A stretch of 64,000 nt of DNA from Ricordea florida (Eukaryota > Cnidaria > Anthozoa > Corallimorpharia > Ricordeidae), in assembly GCA_949710005.1 (NCBI GenBank), contig OX453286.1, positions 4,363,701 through 4,427,700 of the forward strand. The letters run 5' to 3'. Below the pieces are notes generated by a model that did no database searches, had not been told where the DNA came from, and was given only the letters and a program-made list of their open reading frames with translations. Positions 1 to 10,085 of the stretch are shown in pieces; the first letter of the stretch is position 1; every line of letters begins with the position of its first letter. The position numbers and the translations under genes are program-made.

Positions 1-1
1 T

Positions 2-1354
2 GGTCTCACAAATGCTACTGGTATTCCGTCAAATGCGATTCAAGTTCCTGTGCAGCACCTGAAGAATTCTTTAACCCACATAATTGATTTGCTTTCAAGT
101 CGGATAGAAGGCCGCAACAATGTAGACTTTTATGACTCACTGGATATATCTTATTCTGCACCGCTAGATCTTTCACAGACAGGACGAGGTCGTAAACGCT
201 ATGAAATAACTAAAGACCAACTCGAGCACTTACGATCGCTCTATTTTTCTTGGGAAGCAATTGCTCGCATTCTTCAAATTAGTCTTTCAACCCTTCAGCG
301 GCGACGAAGAGAACTCGGTGTGAACACCCCAGCCTATTCAGAAATATCAGATGACGAACTGGATGAAATTTACAGAAGCGTAACTGGCAGTTCAAGCACG
401 GGACCCCTTACCCCCAACATTGGTAGGAGACGATTTATAGGAGCCCTAAGGAGTAGAGGCTGGAGCATTCAAAGATGGAGAGTAAGTGATTGTTTAAGAC
501 GTATGGATCCTGTTGGAACTGCCCTGCGCTGGAGAATGACTATTCACCGTAGAAAATATTATGTACCAACCCCTAACAGCCTATGGCATATAGATTCGGG
601 CCACAAATTAATAAGGTACAAGTTGATAACACACGTCTGTATTGATGGGAAAACAAGGTTAATTTTGTATGCTGCTTGCAGAGACAATAACAAAGCAGAA
701 ACAGTCCTTTCTTTGTTTCAAAATGCGGTGCAGAAATGGGGGTTACCCTCACGCGTCCGATGTGACTACGGTATGGAGAATTATCATGTTGGTGCCTACA
801 TGATACAGCACCGCGGACCAGGCAGAGGCAGCATCATTACTGGGTCATCTGTCCATAACTCTCGAGTTGAGAGAACGCATCGTGATGTCTATTCTGGGGT
901 GTTAGCATTCTATTCCCGTGTTTTTCAACAACTGGAAGATGAAGGCAACCTAGATGTCCTAAATGATGTTCATATTTTCAGCTTACATCACATCTACATT
1001 CCAAGAATACAGAATTCTCTAGAGGAGCTTGTCAGTCAAATGAATAATCGGCCAGTATCAACTGAACGAAACCATTCACCACTTCAAATGTGGGAGAGGG
1101 GTGTGTTAGAGAACTTGCACTCTGGACATACTGCACTGAGTGAGGCTGAGATTGAACATTTGGGGGTAGATCCAGATGATGTGCTTTCAGTGGAGGTTGA
1201 GGATTATCAGGTAGAGATTGATCCACCATTGGTCAGCCTTTCAGAAGAACAGAAAGGAGAACTACCAGATCCTCTCACAAATGATGGAAACAGTGGAAAA
1301 GATATTTACTTGCAATGCATTGAGATCGTTAATGGATTTCTTTGCTCTAGTTAA
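2..1354 (+). CDS. Integrase-core (rve/DDE) protein, 5' end outside window
   Basis: The frame is open from base 2 and runs to TAA at 1354; there is no ATG near position 50, only GTG, so the gene or exon begins left of the window. The visible ~450 residues hold a helix-turn-helix-like stretch (FSWEAIARIL..LQRRRRELGV) and then a retroviral-type integrase core. Candidate catalytic residues are D in WHIDSG, D in VRCDYGMEN and E in NSRVERTH; the last two are 34 residues apart, the D-x34/35-E spacing of this fold. A PLQMWERG segment follows the core. Such integrase-core genes are multicopy in cnidarians and fish. It differs from the Polinton integrases in this window and is probably from another transposon or a domesticated copy. 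Activity is not shown. Confidence 0.75.
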   Translation, partial: GLTNATGIPSNAIQVPVQHLKNSLTHIIDLLSSRIEGRNNVDFYDSLDISYSAPLDLSQTGRGRKRYEITKDQLEHLRSLYFSWEAIARILQISLSTLQRRRRELGVNTPAYSEISDDELDEIYRSVTGSSSTGPLTPNIGRRRFIGALRSRGWSIQRWRVSDCLRRMDPVGTALRWRMTIHRRKYYVPTPNSLWHIDSGHKLIRYKLITHVCIDGKTRLILYAACRDNNKAETVLSLFQNAVQKWGLPSRVRCDYGMENYHVGAYMIQHRGPGRGSIITGSSVHNSRVERTHRDVYSGVLAFYSRVFQQLEDEGNLDVLNDVHIFSLHHIYIPRIQNSLEELVSQMNNRPVSTERNHSPLQMWERGVLENLHSGHTALSEAEIEHLGVDPDDVLSVEVEDYQVEIDPPLVSLSEEQKGELPDPLTNDGNSGKDIYLQCIEIVNGFLCSS

Positions 1355-1913
1355 GTATTCTAGGGTAAATTGAACCAATCACACAAACACTATTGTTGTA
1401 CTACTATTGGCGATGTAATTCCCAGATGGGTCCATACTTGTATACTTCAGCAAGATTGCTATTAACAGTTGTTATTTGTACACTCAAACTGCATTTTTAA
1501 TGTATTTTAGTTATTACAGTACAGTAAAAATCCCATTTCATTATATTTTATTATATGACTAACAGTAACAAAACATTCCTTGAAGAAAGGAGAGTCTTAG
1601 GACACTAATCAATGATGCTGGTCAATAAAACTGTCATACTTAATATTAAGCAAGCTCCTATGAAAAAGTACTTTCCTTTCAAAATAAGAGGAGTTGAAAA
1701 AAGTATGTATGTCCACCCTTGGCAAATAACTGACCCACAAAATAATAACAAAAATGACATTGTCAGTGAAAAACTTCAAATTCAATTTCTTCAAACATTT
1801 TAAGAATGACATATCTTTACTTGCATCAATGAAAACAACTCAACTTACTAAATTTGGTGACTTTTTGATAACATAAATCAATAAAGCAATCTAGGCTTGA
1901 ACTCTAAACCATT
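1355..1913. other. Intergenic, no gene seen
   Basis: A+T-rich 3' flank of the integrase-core gene. The short overlapping frames near 1609-1812 on both strands show no recognisable domain and look like chance reading frames. Confidence 0.5.
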
Positions 1914-2467
1914 TTACTTTTTGCCAAAGTAACACTGCGAGAATGCCAAGTCATACAGGGCAAACAGTCTCTCGGTAGAGGGCAAAGGCAATGCATCAGT
2001 CGGTCTTGGAACCTGAAGCAAATTGGTGCAGGTATGAGCTAGAGGCAGGAAGCCACCCTCCACATTTGGGTGTTGCCCTTCACTAAGTCCTTGCTGACTT
2101 GTGACTTTCAATTCTGTGGGTAATATGAACTCCAATGATGGAGCAAGCGTAAAACCAAGGACGGGTTCCTCTGGTGAACCAGTGGCAAATTGAAGAATAT
2201 GACTCAAATTAAGGGTAGTCTTTCCACGTACCCTCCTGTTGCAGCATTCCTGCTTGACCTTGCTGAAACTGTTGGGAATCGCCTTCGTAATTCCTCCAAA
2301 GCAGTACCAGCTCGTGGAGTCGCTACTTGCAGCTCGTTTGAGGACGTTGATGCCGCTGTTGGCCTTTGTTCCACTAGCGAAACAAGCTGTTGGATGTGGC
2401 TGATTGCAGTGCTTGCAATGGACTGAATAGAAGCGGGATCATTGTTGGAATAGTTTGAAGACGCCAT
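1914..2467 (-). pseudogene. Unrecognised minus-strand frame with apparent frameshift
   Basis: From ATG at 2467 a Ser/Ala-rich frame (MASSNYSNNDPAS..) runs to a stop at 2204. Around 2225 the neighbouring frame takes over (..TTLNLSHILQFATGSPEE..) and stays open to a stop at 1914. The overlap, with no room for an intron, suggests one ~185-residue protein broken by a one-base shift. An alternative is a splice donor at the GTACGT on the minus strand near 2230. I do not recognise the family. It converges on the integrase-core gene. Confidence 0.3.
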
Positions 2468-2529
2468 GTTTGTTTCAGAAAGCACATGGCAAGAGCTTCG
2501 CCGCAGAGGCTTATGGGACATTTGCCAAA

Positions 2530-2870
2530 ACTACGAAAAAATAATTATGACTAACAAAAAAATAATTCTCGACTGGAAAAAATTAAATTATCATTATATT
2601 ATGAGTTACGTAGGACAAAATCAATTAATTATCCAAAAAAATTATTATAGCACACAAAAAACTAATCCGCAACCGTAAAATAATTTGTGTAACGGACAAA
2701 AATAATTTCAAAGAAGCATAATAATAAAGACGGCACATAAAAAAAAAATAATTCCTGGTGAGGAAAAAATAATTGTGACGCATGGAAAAGTTAAAAAGAA
2801 CACGAAAATAATTACAGGAATAGGAAAAAATAATTACAAACAGACAAAATATTAATAGCAGGTACTCATC
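2530..2870. repeat. A-rich stretch with recurring AAAATAATT
   Basis: The motif A(4-9)TAATT or its near match occurs about ten times, at roughly 20-45-base steps, separated by unrelated unique sequence. It lies just upstream of the minus-strand ATG at 2467. It is not a tandem repeat; only the short motif recurs. Confidence 0.5.
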
Positions 2871-3327
2871 AAATTAATTCATCAAGGGGGAAAAATTAAT
2901 CATGCAATTTTGACCAGAACGGGCCTTCATAAAGGGCGACCTTCGAACCGTTGCATACCGTTTTACGAATCGAGCGCCAAAAGTACCGAAGGGGACGCCG
3001 GGAATAACTTACACTGCGCATGTTCCATTTGTTCCCAGAGTAACTCGGTCAGAGCAAACAGGCACGCAACGCGCTCAAACGTAAAATAATCACATCCATT
3101 GGAAAACAGAAAATTCATGCTAAGGGAAACATTTCTTTGTAAAATTATCTTTTAATAAATGGGGGTAGATTAAAAAAATAAGCCCATCCTTGATATCCAT
3201 AGAAATTACAAGTCGAGAGAAACTTCAGAACGCAGCGATATCAACGTTTGACGAAAGAATTAAAAATTTTAAAGGGCCGGCGTTGACGGTCTCATTTTTA
3301 AGGCCGACGCTGTCGAACCAGCCGACG

Positions 3328-3337
3328 TATATATAAA
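3328..3337 (+). promoter_or_regulatory. Possible TATA box
   Basis: TATATATAAA lies in an otherwise GC-richer stretch. No convincing coding sequence follows on the plus strand, so this may be an old transposon promoter or chance. Confidence 0.2.
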
Positions 3338-3382
3338 CCTCTCTTGTTAGTGGCAGCTCGTCTAGGTCTGTGACCAATTACC

Positions 3383-3836
3383 GGCTCTATTAATAAGAGC
3401 CGAATCTACCCTAAATCAGAGCCATCTTAGCTTAATGGAAATAACTCTAGAAATAGGAGTCAAGAAAACTCTAATAAATGGGGCAGGGGCGGATCTAGGG
3501 GGAAGATGCAGGTGGTGCACTCGACCCCCTCCCCCACCCTGAGATGACCAAGCGCCTTTCTAATACAACTGGTATTCTGCATAGAAAAGAAAAAAACTAT
3601 GGCACCCCGTCCTACGAAAAATCGCATTCGAGATCTGCACACTCTCTTAGGAAAAATCCTGGAAACGCCCCTGTGGGATCTGTGGGGCCATTTTGTTTTG
3701 TAACAAAATAGGCCACCTTTTCGAGGTCAAATAGCTCCTCCAATAGGAGCTGATACGGCCCTAAAATGGGCCCAAAAAGACTTGAACGAAATTGGCTCTA
3801 TTAAATGGAGTCAAAATGACTCTAGTGATAGGGGCC
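3383..3836. repeat. Series of short hairpins with differing stems
   Basis: Small palindromes of one design recur: 3383-3401 (GGCTCT/AGAGCC arms), 3444-3460 (ACTC/GAGT arms around TAGAAATAG), 3733-3751 (AGCTCC/GGAGCT), 3794-3812 (GGCTC/GGAGTC, imperfect) and 3818-3836 (GACTCT/AGGGGCC, imperfect). Arms differ between copies yet mostly still pair, and loops contain AATA or similar. No coding gene is visible in 3460-4030. Confidence 0.4.
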
Positions 3837-4036
3837 GATTTGCACCAAGGAGCTGAATTATTGTCCAATACGGGCTAAATTGGTTTTTAGTGGGGCTAAA
3901 ATGGTTTTAACTGGGGTCGATTTAGACCAATTTAACAAAATGGCCCCCTCGAAGAGTCAAATCAGCTCCGGGGGCCATAGAGCTGAATCGGCACTTTGGG
4001 GCTGAAACAGATCTTTTGAATTTACAGTGCACTTAG

Positions 4037-4182
4037 TTACCACAGCATAAAGAGAATGGTTACTGTTTGCTTAGAGCAAATTAAAACTGAGGATGAATTT
4101 AGGAGAGAATGATGGTGTTCATACTCTGGAGTAACACATGGATTTCGTTTCATAGCGCGTTGATCTTCATCCGCAACTGAAT
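4037..4182 (-). CDS. Candidate last coding exon of a minus-strand gene
   Basis: On the minus strand a T-rich tract ending TTACAG (CAG at 4185-4183) precedes a frame that starts at 4182 and stops with TAA at 4039-4037. Joined to the exon at 5047-5127, the single G left over there completes the first codon (GAT) and the frame stays open for about 48 codons (..DSVADEDQRAMKR..). An internal GTATGA could be an alternative donor. Too short to recognise. Support is splice signals plus frame continuity. Confidence 0.35.
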
Positions 4183-4260
4183 CTGTAATAAAGTAAAGGT
4201 GTTAGTATGCCTAAAATAAATATGTAGAAAGTGACATTGAATATTGGCTATTTCAAACTA

Positions 4261-5020
4261 TCCGCTTACTACAATACTGTTCAGAGTCTTCACAAGAAAT
4301 GGTTACTCAGCATGGTTTGATCAACAGATGAAAAACCGGCTTAGAACCACACTTTATAGTACAACAACCTGTACAGTACTGTAGCTTTCTTAAAGAATGG
4401 TCACACTGCATGGTTTGATCCACAGATAAAAAAGTTAGAACCACACTGTATAGTAAAACAAACAGTACCACAGTACAGTACTGTTAAGTAGCTTTACAAA
4501 GAATGGTCACACTGCATGGTTTGATCCACAGATGAAAAAAAATAGAGCCACACTGTATAGTAAAACAAACAGTACCACAGTACAGTGCTGTTCAGTAGCT
4601 CTACAAAGAATGGTCACACTGCATGGTTTGATCCACTGATGAAAAAGTTAGAACCACACTGTATAGTAAAACAAACAGTACCACAGTACAGTGCTGTTCA
4701 GTAGCTTTACAAAGAATGGTCACACTGCATGGTTTGATCCACAGATGAAAAAGTTAGAACCACACTGTATAGTAAAACAAACAGTACCACAGTACAGTAC
4801 TGTTAAGTAGCTTTACAAAGAATGGTCACACTGCATGGTTTGATCCACAGATGAAAAAGTTAGAACCACACTGTATAGTAAAATAAACTACCGCAGTACA
4901 GTACTGTTCAGTAGCTTTACAAAGAATGGTCACACTGCATGGTTTGATCCACAGATGAAAAAGTTAGAACCACACTGTATAGTAAAACAAACATTACCCC
5001 AGTACAGTACTTTTCTCAGA
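4261..5020. repeat. Minisatellite, ~106-bp unit
   Basis: Unit starts GAATGGTCACACTGCATGG recur at about 4395, 4501, 4608, 4714, 4820 and 4924, steps of 104-107 bp, with a more diverged copy near 4291. Each unit also has TTAGAACCACACTGTATAG and CAGTACCACAGTACAGTAC, the latter rich in short palindromes. The array lies in the putative intron between the exons at 5047-5127 and 4037-4182. Confidence 0.9.
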
Positions 5021-5046
5021 AAAGAAGGCAGTTAATTGTCACTCAC

Positions 5047-5127
5047 CTCGAAACGTCATTAAGGAATCCCGAAATGCCCGATTAACGTGTTGTGGTTGCT
5101 GATACGAGATTTTCTGTTGCTCCTGAA
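5047..5127 (-). CDS. Candidate internal exon of a minus-strand gene
   Basis: Minus strand: TTTTTTTCATGTTAAATCAG (acceptor, CAG 5130-5128), then 81 bases, then GTGAGT (5046-5041). One frame is open throughout (..QEQQKISYQQPQ..) and ends one base into a codon, which the exon at 4037-4182 completes. Minisatellite units flank it on both sides. No first exon was identified upstream. Confidence 0.4.
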
Positions 5128-5245
5128 CTGATTTAACATGAAAAAAATATTGTCACTTAGAAAAGAGTAAAAAATCTATCATTAACATTCTTTAATGCGA
5201 GCGCAGCGCCAGTCAAAAGCTTTAAAACGAAGCGGGGTAACACTA

Positions 5246-5570
5246 CAATTAATGGTTTTACCCACAGATGAAAAAGTTAGAACCACACTGTATAGCAAAA
5301 CAAACAGTACCACAGTACAATACTGTTCAGTAGCTTTACAAAGAATATGGTCACACTACATGGTTTGATCCACAGCTGAAAACGTTAGAACCACACTATA
5401 TAGTAAAACAAACAGTACCACAGTACAGTTCTGTTCAGTACTAAGCTTTCCAAATGGTCATACTGCATGGTTAGATCCACCGATGAAAATGAGTTAGAAC
5501 GACACTGTATAGTAAAACAACCAGTACCACAGTACAGTACTGTTCAGTAGTTTCAGCAAGAATCTTAGTG
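5246..5570. repeat. Minisatellite, diverged second block
   Basis: Three diverged units of the same ~106-bp repeat (near 5250, 5340 and 5450) continue the array after an interruption at 5021-5245 that holds the candidate exon. Confidence 0.85.
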
Positions 5571-6949
5571 ATTCTTGCCTCCTCTAAGCCAACCTTCCGC
5601 TAACTAGCTCACCTTAAAACCAAACGTTTTTCTCTGTATCCCCCTTACCACTCGCTTCACTTATGATACAAAAACTTAATTAAGGCTTGCATACACGTTA
5701 CGCCACAAGACTACACAAATCTATGTTTTGTAAAAAGCATGCATTTTACTTTTTTAAAATCAAGTTACTACTATCAAGTTTCGTTTATAGTTTTTGCGAT
5801 AAGTAAAGAAAGTCGAAAAACTATTTTTGTTACGAATCTAAGTTCAGTTTCATAGGGTATAGAAATTAGACAAAAATGCCTGCATTCCCAAATGATATTA
5901 ATTTCGACCAACGCGTAGAAATGTGAAATTATGTAGGGAACACAAGGTTAAGTTATGCAGTGAACAAAACATTTTTATTTTGATTACTATTTGCCGCTTC
6001 CTGTTTGAATTTTGCAAATTTGAGCTTACATTAATTTGACAAAATGTACTTCGGAAAACCTTTCCCGAGGAAAAAATTGGTAGAGAAAAGTTCATGCTAT
6101 TCAAGGGATAGCTATCATCAAAAGTTTCAAGACAGATACATGCTTTTTGTAAAACAAAAAGAATCACACTTATTTTTTTTGTCTTTGTGTGTAGAATTCA
6201 TCTCAATAAAAAATTTTACGTACCATAGTCGGTGAACGTGAAATGGCGACAGGCTTGACCGGAGCCAGATGCCATTACTTTGGACCCGCAATGGTATCGA
6301 CTGTTTCACGGAAAGGCATCGACCATTATAAATGGCATCACTTGTTAACGAAAGGAAAAACTACGGCGACACTGGAGGAAAGAAAAAGTTGAATTCTTAA
6401 AACACCTGCTTTGCCAGGTTTCGGAGAACAGATCTTTGAACATATTTCCTCAGTACTTGTTGTATCTGTCTCTGTACAACTGGTTTAGACTCCAGCGCGA
6501 AGTGAAGGTAAGTCGAAACAGCCGATGCCATTACTTTGGACCCGTAATGATATCGACTTTTTCACGGAAAGGCATCGACCATTATAAATGGCTAAATGGC
6601 ATCGCTTGTTAACGATAGGGAAAACTGCGGCGTCGCCAGAATTTAAGACCAACTTTGAAGACACAGAAGCAAAAAGCCCGACTGATATTTGTCGTTCCCA
6701 CCAGAAACAAAACGAGCAAGAAATTTATGTGAAATCATGCGGCAGCTGAAATTTTTTACGAGGCATTTCCAAGAAAACCCTCTGAGATCATTAAGTTAAC
6801 TTCTCTGAGGGAGAATTTAGCAAAGCTTCATCTTGATTAAGTTATTTAGGGATTTGTAGCCGATGATTTCCTGTTACACTTTACCTGAGACTATGAGGAT
6901 GAGTCCTCTTTATACAATCTAGCTGTAAATGTGGAAGACGGATAATTGA
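5571..6949. other. Flank of Polinton A, no clear gene
   Basis: No domain-bearing frame was found. Short overlapping frames at 5898-6309 on both strands look random. The only structure seen is an imperfect direct repeat at 6268-6375 and 6524-6637. Base 6950 begins the GAAGC target-site duplication of Polinton A. Confidence 0.5.
6268..6637. repeat. Imperfect ~110-bp direct repeat pair
   Basis: 6268-6375 and 6524-6637 share GATGCCATTACTTTGGACCC, CACGGAAAGGCATCGACCAT, a TATAAATGG block and a CGGCG-rich end, with small indels. Unit spacing is about 256 bp. Origin unknown. Confidence 0.7.
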
Positions 6950-6954
6950 GAAGC

Positions 6955-7306
6955 AGTAGTTGTAAACGGGGGATTCTGGGCCAAACTTTTTTTTCAGGCC
7001 AAAATATTTTTTCAGTTTAGTTTTTGGGCGTGGTCATTAATTTTCCGGTTCAAAATGGTTTTATGTAAATTAGGGTGTGGTAATTTACATTTACGTAATT
7101 ACATTCCTGAGCGACGTTAGAAACGAGCCTCTAGAAAGTAAACATCAAATCCACTTATAGAATTGCTGGTTGCCACGTCGTAAAAGTATGAATGGAATGC
7201 ATTTATACTGGGCGTGGTATTAAAATTGAAAGTTTGGTTTGAGGATGGGAGGAATTTGTATATTTTGGAGCAAAAGAGACAATGAGTGACATTGATAAAT
7301 TTCGTT
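6955..7306 (+). repeat. Left terminal inverted repeat of Polinton A
   Basis: Matches the complement of 59258-59630, the right copy having an extra ~20-bp duplication of an AAATATTTTGGCCT block. It reaches into coding sequence: at 7282 the first eight codons of the 175-aa right-end gene (MSDIDKFR) are followed at once by TAG. Similarity resumes past the hairpin at 7314-7344, so the left end looks like a copy from which the 175-aa gene body was deleted. Confidence 0.85.
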
Positions 7307-7313
7307 AGAATAT

Positions 7314-7344
7314 ACATTTGTAACGCGACTCACGTTACAAATGT
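7314..7344. terminator. TTTGTAACG palindrome, copy 1
   Basis: A 31-bp near-perfect palindrome (arms ACATTTGTAACGCGA and TCACGTTACAAATGT, one mismatch). The same palindrome type occurs at 7680, 24903 and 58709, each next to a gene 3' end in A or B. Possible transcription 3'-end signal; role inferred. Confidence 0.5.
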
Positions 7345-7402
7345 TTAAAATTGAAAGTTGGGTTTGGGTGTGGCAGGTGTTGGTATATTTTAGAGCAAAG
7401 AT

Positions 7403-7663
7403 TTGATGGAGAGTTTATCAGTGAAAGAGTTAAAGTTGATTGCTAAGAAAGTTGGAGTAAAAGGTTATGCTAAATTAAGGAAAGCTGATTTATTAGAAAT
7501 TTTAGATGATATACAAACAGAGAAACCAAAAGTTTTAGATGATATAAAACCAGAGAAATTTCCTAAAATTGATGGTAAAAAGTGTAAAAGTCCTAATATT
7601 AAGGATGGTGTAAAAGCGATTTGTAGCCATTCTATTTTGAAAAAAGTATTCTGGTTAAATTAG
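7403..7663 (+). CDS. Short SAP/Rho-N-like protein, left end of A
   Basis: 86 residues. Residues 1-35 (SVKELKLIAKKVGVKGYAKL..) match the start of A's own PolB at the other end (58635 leftward) and, less closely, the starts of PolB and the Cys/His-repeat protein of B. This LxxIAKKxGVKGYxKxRKxELLExL helical repeat resembles small SAP/Rho-N DNA- or RNA-binding domains. By position it should be the counterpart of the Cys/His-repeat proteins of B and C; only one CSH remains, so it is probably a truncated relic. Confidence 0.5.
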   Translation: MMESLSVKELKLIAKKVGVKGYAKLRKADLLEILDDIQTEKPKVLDDIKPEKFPKIDGKKCKSPNIKDGVKAICSHSILKKVFWLN

Positions 7664-7679
7664 AATTTTATTTATAACA

Positions 7680-7704
7680 TTTGTAACGCGATTCACGTTA
7701 CAAA
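7680..7704. terminator. TTTGTAACG palindrome, copy 2
   Basis: TTTGTAACGCG and CACGTTACAAA arms sit in the 55-bp gap between two converging genes (ends at 7663 and 7719), where a two-way 3'-end signal would be expected. Confidence 0.5.
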
Positions 7705-7718
7705 AGTTCACTTAATCA

Positions 7719-8087
7719 TTACACATAGACTACTATAACCTCTCTCTTATACTTTCTAGCTATCTTTATAGCTGACTTAGTACCTATTGAGCAAACACAT
7801 GAAGGTAAGGCCAATACATGTGTCACACACTCCATAATAGCCCTATTACGAATTGGTCCAGCTGCTTTGCCATAATAATCCCATTGAGGTTCAAACTTCT
7901 TGAATGGTATTCCATTTTCAATTGCAAATTCTTCAGCCATTGTGTCAACCCCACTTGCACCTCCAGATACGATGCATTCAATGTTTGAGAGATTCAGTTT
8001 CCATTTCTTAAGAGCCTTACTTATTTGCTCGTTCAAGAAGTCACTGTCAAAGAAGTTTCTACTACCAATGATTGCCAGTGATACCAT
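7719..8087 (-). CDS. SLOG-family (DUF2493/YspA-like) nucleotide-binding protein
   Basis: 122 residues, intact. Family marks in order: AIIGSRNF at residues 5-12, IVSGGASGVDTMAEEFA near 39-55, GIPFKKFEPQWDYYGKAAGP near 59-78 followed by IRN, and a C-terminal SIGTKSAIKIA. Together they fit a Rossmann-like SLOG fold that binds nucleotides or their derivatives. SLOG proteins are known from phages and from nucleotide-sensing conflict systems; the ligand here is unknown. It lies between the end of the ~510-aa structural gene and the left-end short gene of A, and is absent from that place in B and C. It is one of the few fully open genes left in A. Confidence 0.75.
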   Translation of the reverse strand: MVSLAIIGSRNFFDSDFLNEQISKALKKWKLNLSNIECIVSGGASGVDTMAEEFAIENGIPFKKFEPQWDYYGKAAGPIRNRAIMECVTHVLALPSCVCSIGTKSAIKIARKYKREVIVVYV

Positions 8088-8130
8088 GATTTACGAATGG
8101 GCAATATCAATGGATTGGTTATTTCAATTT

Positions 8131-9690
8131 TCATCTGAAAATAATCCAAGCTATAGATGCAGCTGCAATGGTTAATACCATTAGAATATTCTCATGATTG
8201 GTAGTGGCTTTTTCTGGTGTGGATTCTTTGATTATAGGTTGAGAATCCATCTTTGGTGGTGTTGGCTTTAGCCTAGATCTAACAGCTGCATGTGGTAACT
8301 TAACTTTTGAAGAACCTAGGTTATGGCTTATCCCCACAGTTTTAGTCTCCAGGTTCAAGTTTGTGTTAACTCCAAATTTCATATCATCAGTGGCTTTCAT
8401 AAGGTTGTTATTGTATCCAACCACACTTTCTGTGTTTATAATCATATTACTTGGCATTAACCATATTCCGGGTGCAATGCATGGCTAAATCTAGTCTTAA
8501 TTTAGCTTCTTGAGTGGCCAGCTGGTACCTTTGAACTGAACTTGAAATGTCATTCTCTATCACACTACTTTCAAATAGAGCCAAGAATTCTTGTTGAGTT
8601 TCAATTGCTCCACCACCAGTACCTACAATCGAATTTCTGGTGTTAACTTGTGCACTCAACACACAGTAAACGAAAGCCTCAGCAGATCGATTCAATCTAC
8701 CAAGTCCAGCTTTAGTGAGCCCATAACTAATAGTTGGAATGAACCAAGCATACTTGTAATCAGCAAAGTCATCATTACGAATGAATGAGATGAGATTACC
8801 TTTTTCTTTCTTACCACCATCATCAGAGAATTTACCACCCTCGCCAGGCCATTGGTTTGCATCTTCATCATAGTTTTGAATCACATGAACATTTTGAAAT
8901 CCCCCACCTCTTCCATGGTAGCCAGCTCCATAGTCAATGAATATATCACCCAGACCATGGTTTCGCCCTCCTTTCCATCTGAAGTCAGAATTATTAGCTA
9001 TTCCGAATTCAGCACATAATCTTTGGTAGGCAACTTTACTGTAAGGATTGTTGTTTATTACAAATGGTTGCTCGTCAGGCAATGGTACACTCAATTCGTA
9101 TAGTATATTCGCCTTATGGTGAAGTAGATGTGAAACTTTATGAATCCAGCCACCACTTTGGGATAGTTCAAGCTTTCAAAGGGGCTTATACCACATCCAG
9201 AGGTTGCACACCACACTGCAACATTAAGCTGTTGAGGCCAATAATTCATGTCAGGTGAGTTCAACCACTTTCGGCCTTGCTTTCCAAATTTGAAAGTTAC
9301 AACTTGGGATGTAAACACATTACGCATTTTAGCAGTGAACTTCTTGGTGTTTGAAACGTAAATGTCTAATGAGGTTAGCATGGTTTTGGTATCATTTGTA
9401 GGTTCATCAAAGTCAACGGCTGGTATTGGGTAGTGATTATTTCTTATGGTTAGACTATCTGGGAATGAACTTACTATTTTATCATCCAAACCCAAATCAA
9501 TCCAAAGTAATATCTTAAGATTGGGTTTAAGTCCATCAGTCCATGTCTTGCCAGTAGGGTCATCATAAGACATGACTATTAATCCATTACGTGTCCATTT
9601 CATATACCCACCATAGCTATCATAAACAAATTTGAACTGGCTCAAGTCAGCCTTTGGATATCTAGTTTTGAAATCATTGAGTAAGCCCAT
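8131..9690 (-). pseudogene. ~510-aa conserved virion-module protein of A, frameshifted
   Basis: Homologue of 23341-24888 in B and 49523-51067 in C. Three abutting frames cover it: 9690-9091 (MGLLNDFKTRYP..), 9094-8447 (..PLPDEQPF.. to LDLA) and 8457-8131 (MPSNMIINTESV.. ending in a hydrophobic ILMVLTIAAASIAWIIFR tail). Two frameshifts, near 9092 and 8455, break the original gene. The conserved block FAVWCATSGCG and the C-terminal membrane anchor are kept. Function unknown; see the intact copy in C. Confidence 0.75.
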
Positions 9691-9760
9691 CTTCTATCCA
9701 GTGTTTGGGTAGAAGGGTTCTAGCGTTTAACTCAGTAAGATATCTTGTCATAAGTTATGG

Positions 9761-9824
9761 TTATGGTCCTCCTTTGAGTTCTTTGAGTATCTCTTTTCGT
9801 ACCCTCTGTCTCAATACCATAGGG
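9761..9824 (-). pseudogene. Third fragment of split ~200-aa glycine/coiled-coil gene of A
   Basis: Reads (minus) from the TAGGG duplication through ..VLRQRVRKEILKELKGGP and TAA at 9763-9761. This is the C-terminus of the gene whose middle is at 25496-25830 and start at 34061-34279. Polinton B was inserted between the codons for GEDP and VLRQ, as judged against the uninterrupted copy at 22472-23059. Confidence 0.75.
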
Positions 9825-10085
9825 AGTAGTTGCAAACGGACAGTTCTGGCGCAAAGGGCGTGGTCAAAATACAGGTCTAAGACGTCAAGCGTGCAGGATC
9901 CCAAATCATCCATATCATCTTAAAGGAATGACATTGTACATCCAAACACTCATCATGCCAAATCAACATCAAACTGTCAAAGAGCTCCGCGCCATTGCCA
10001 AGGATCGCAAGATAGCCAAATATTATAAGATGCGCCGGGGAGAGTTACTGGAGGCGTTGGGGATGCCTGAAGAGGTACATAGTGG
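9825..10085 (+). repeat. Left terminal inverted repeat of Polinton B
   Basis: Pairs with 25236-25495. Near-identical to about 10036, then diverging over the next ~50 bases. It includes the start codon and about the first 35-45 codons of PolB, so the protein at the other end begins with the same residues. Confidence 0.85.

Noticed and set aside
2..1354. Integrase of a fourth Polinton
   Set aside because: It lacks the Polinton-specific N- and C-terminal segments shared by the integrases at 14657 and 42710, and no PolB or capsid sequence is nearby.
4261..5570. CRISPR or integron array
   Set aside because: Whole ~106-bp units repeat with no spacers; it is a minisatellite.
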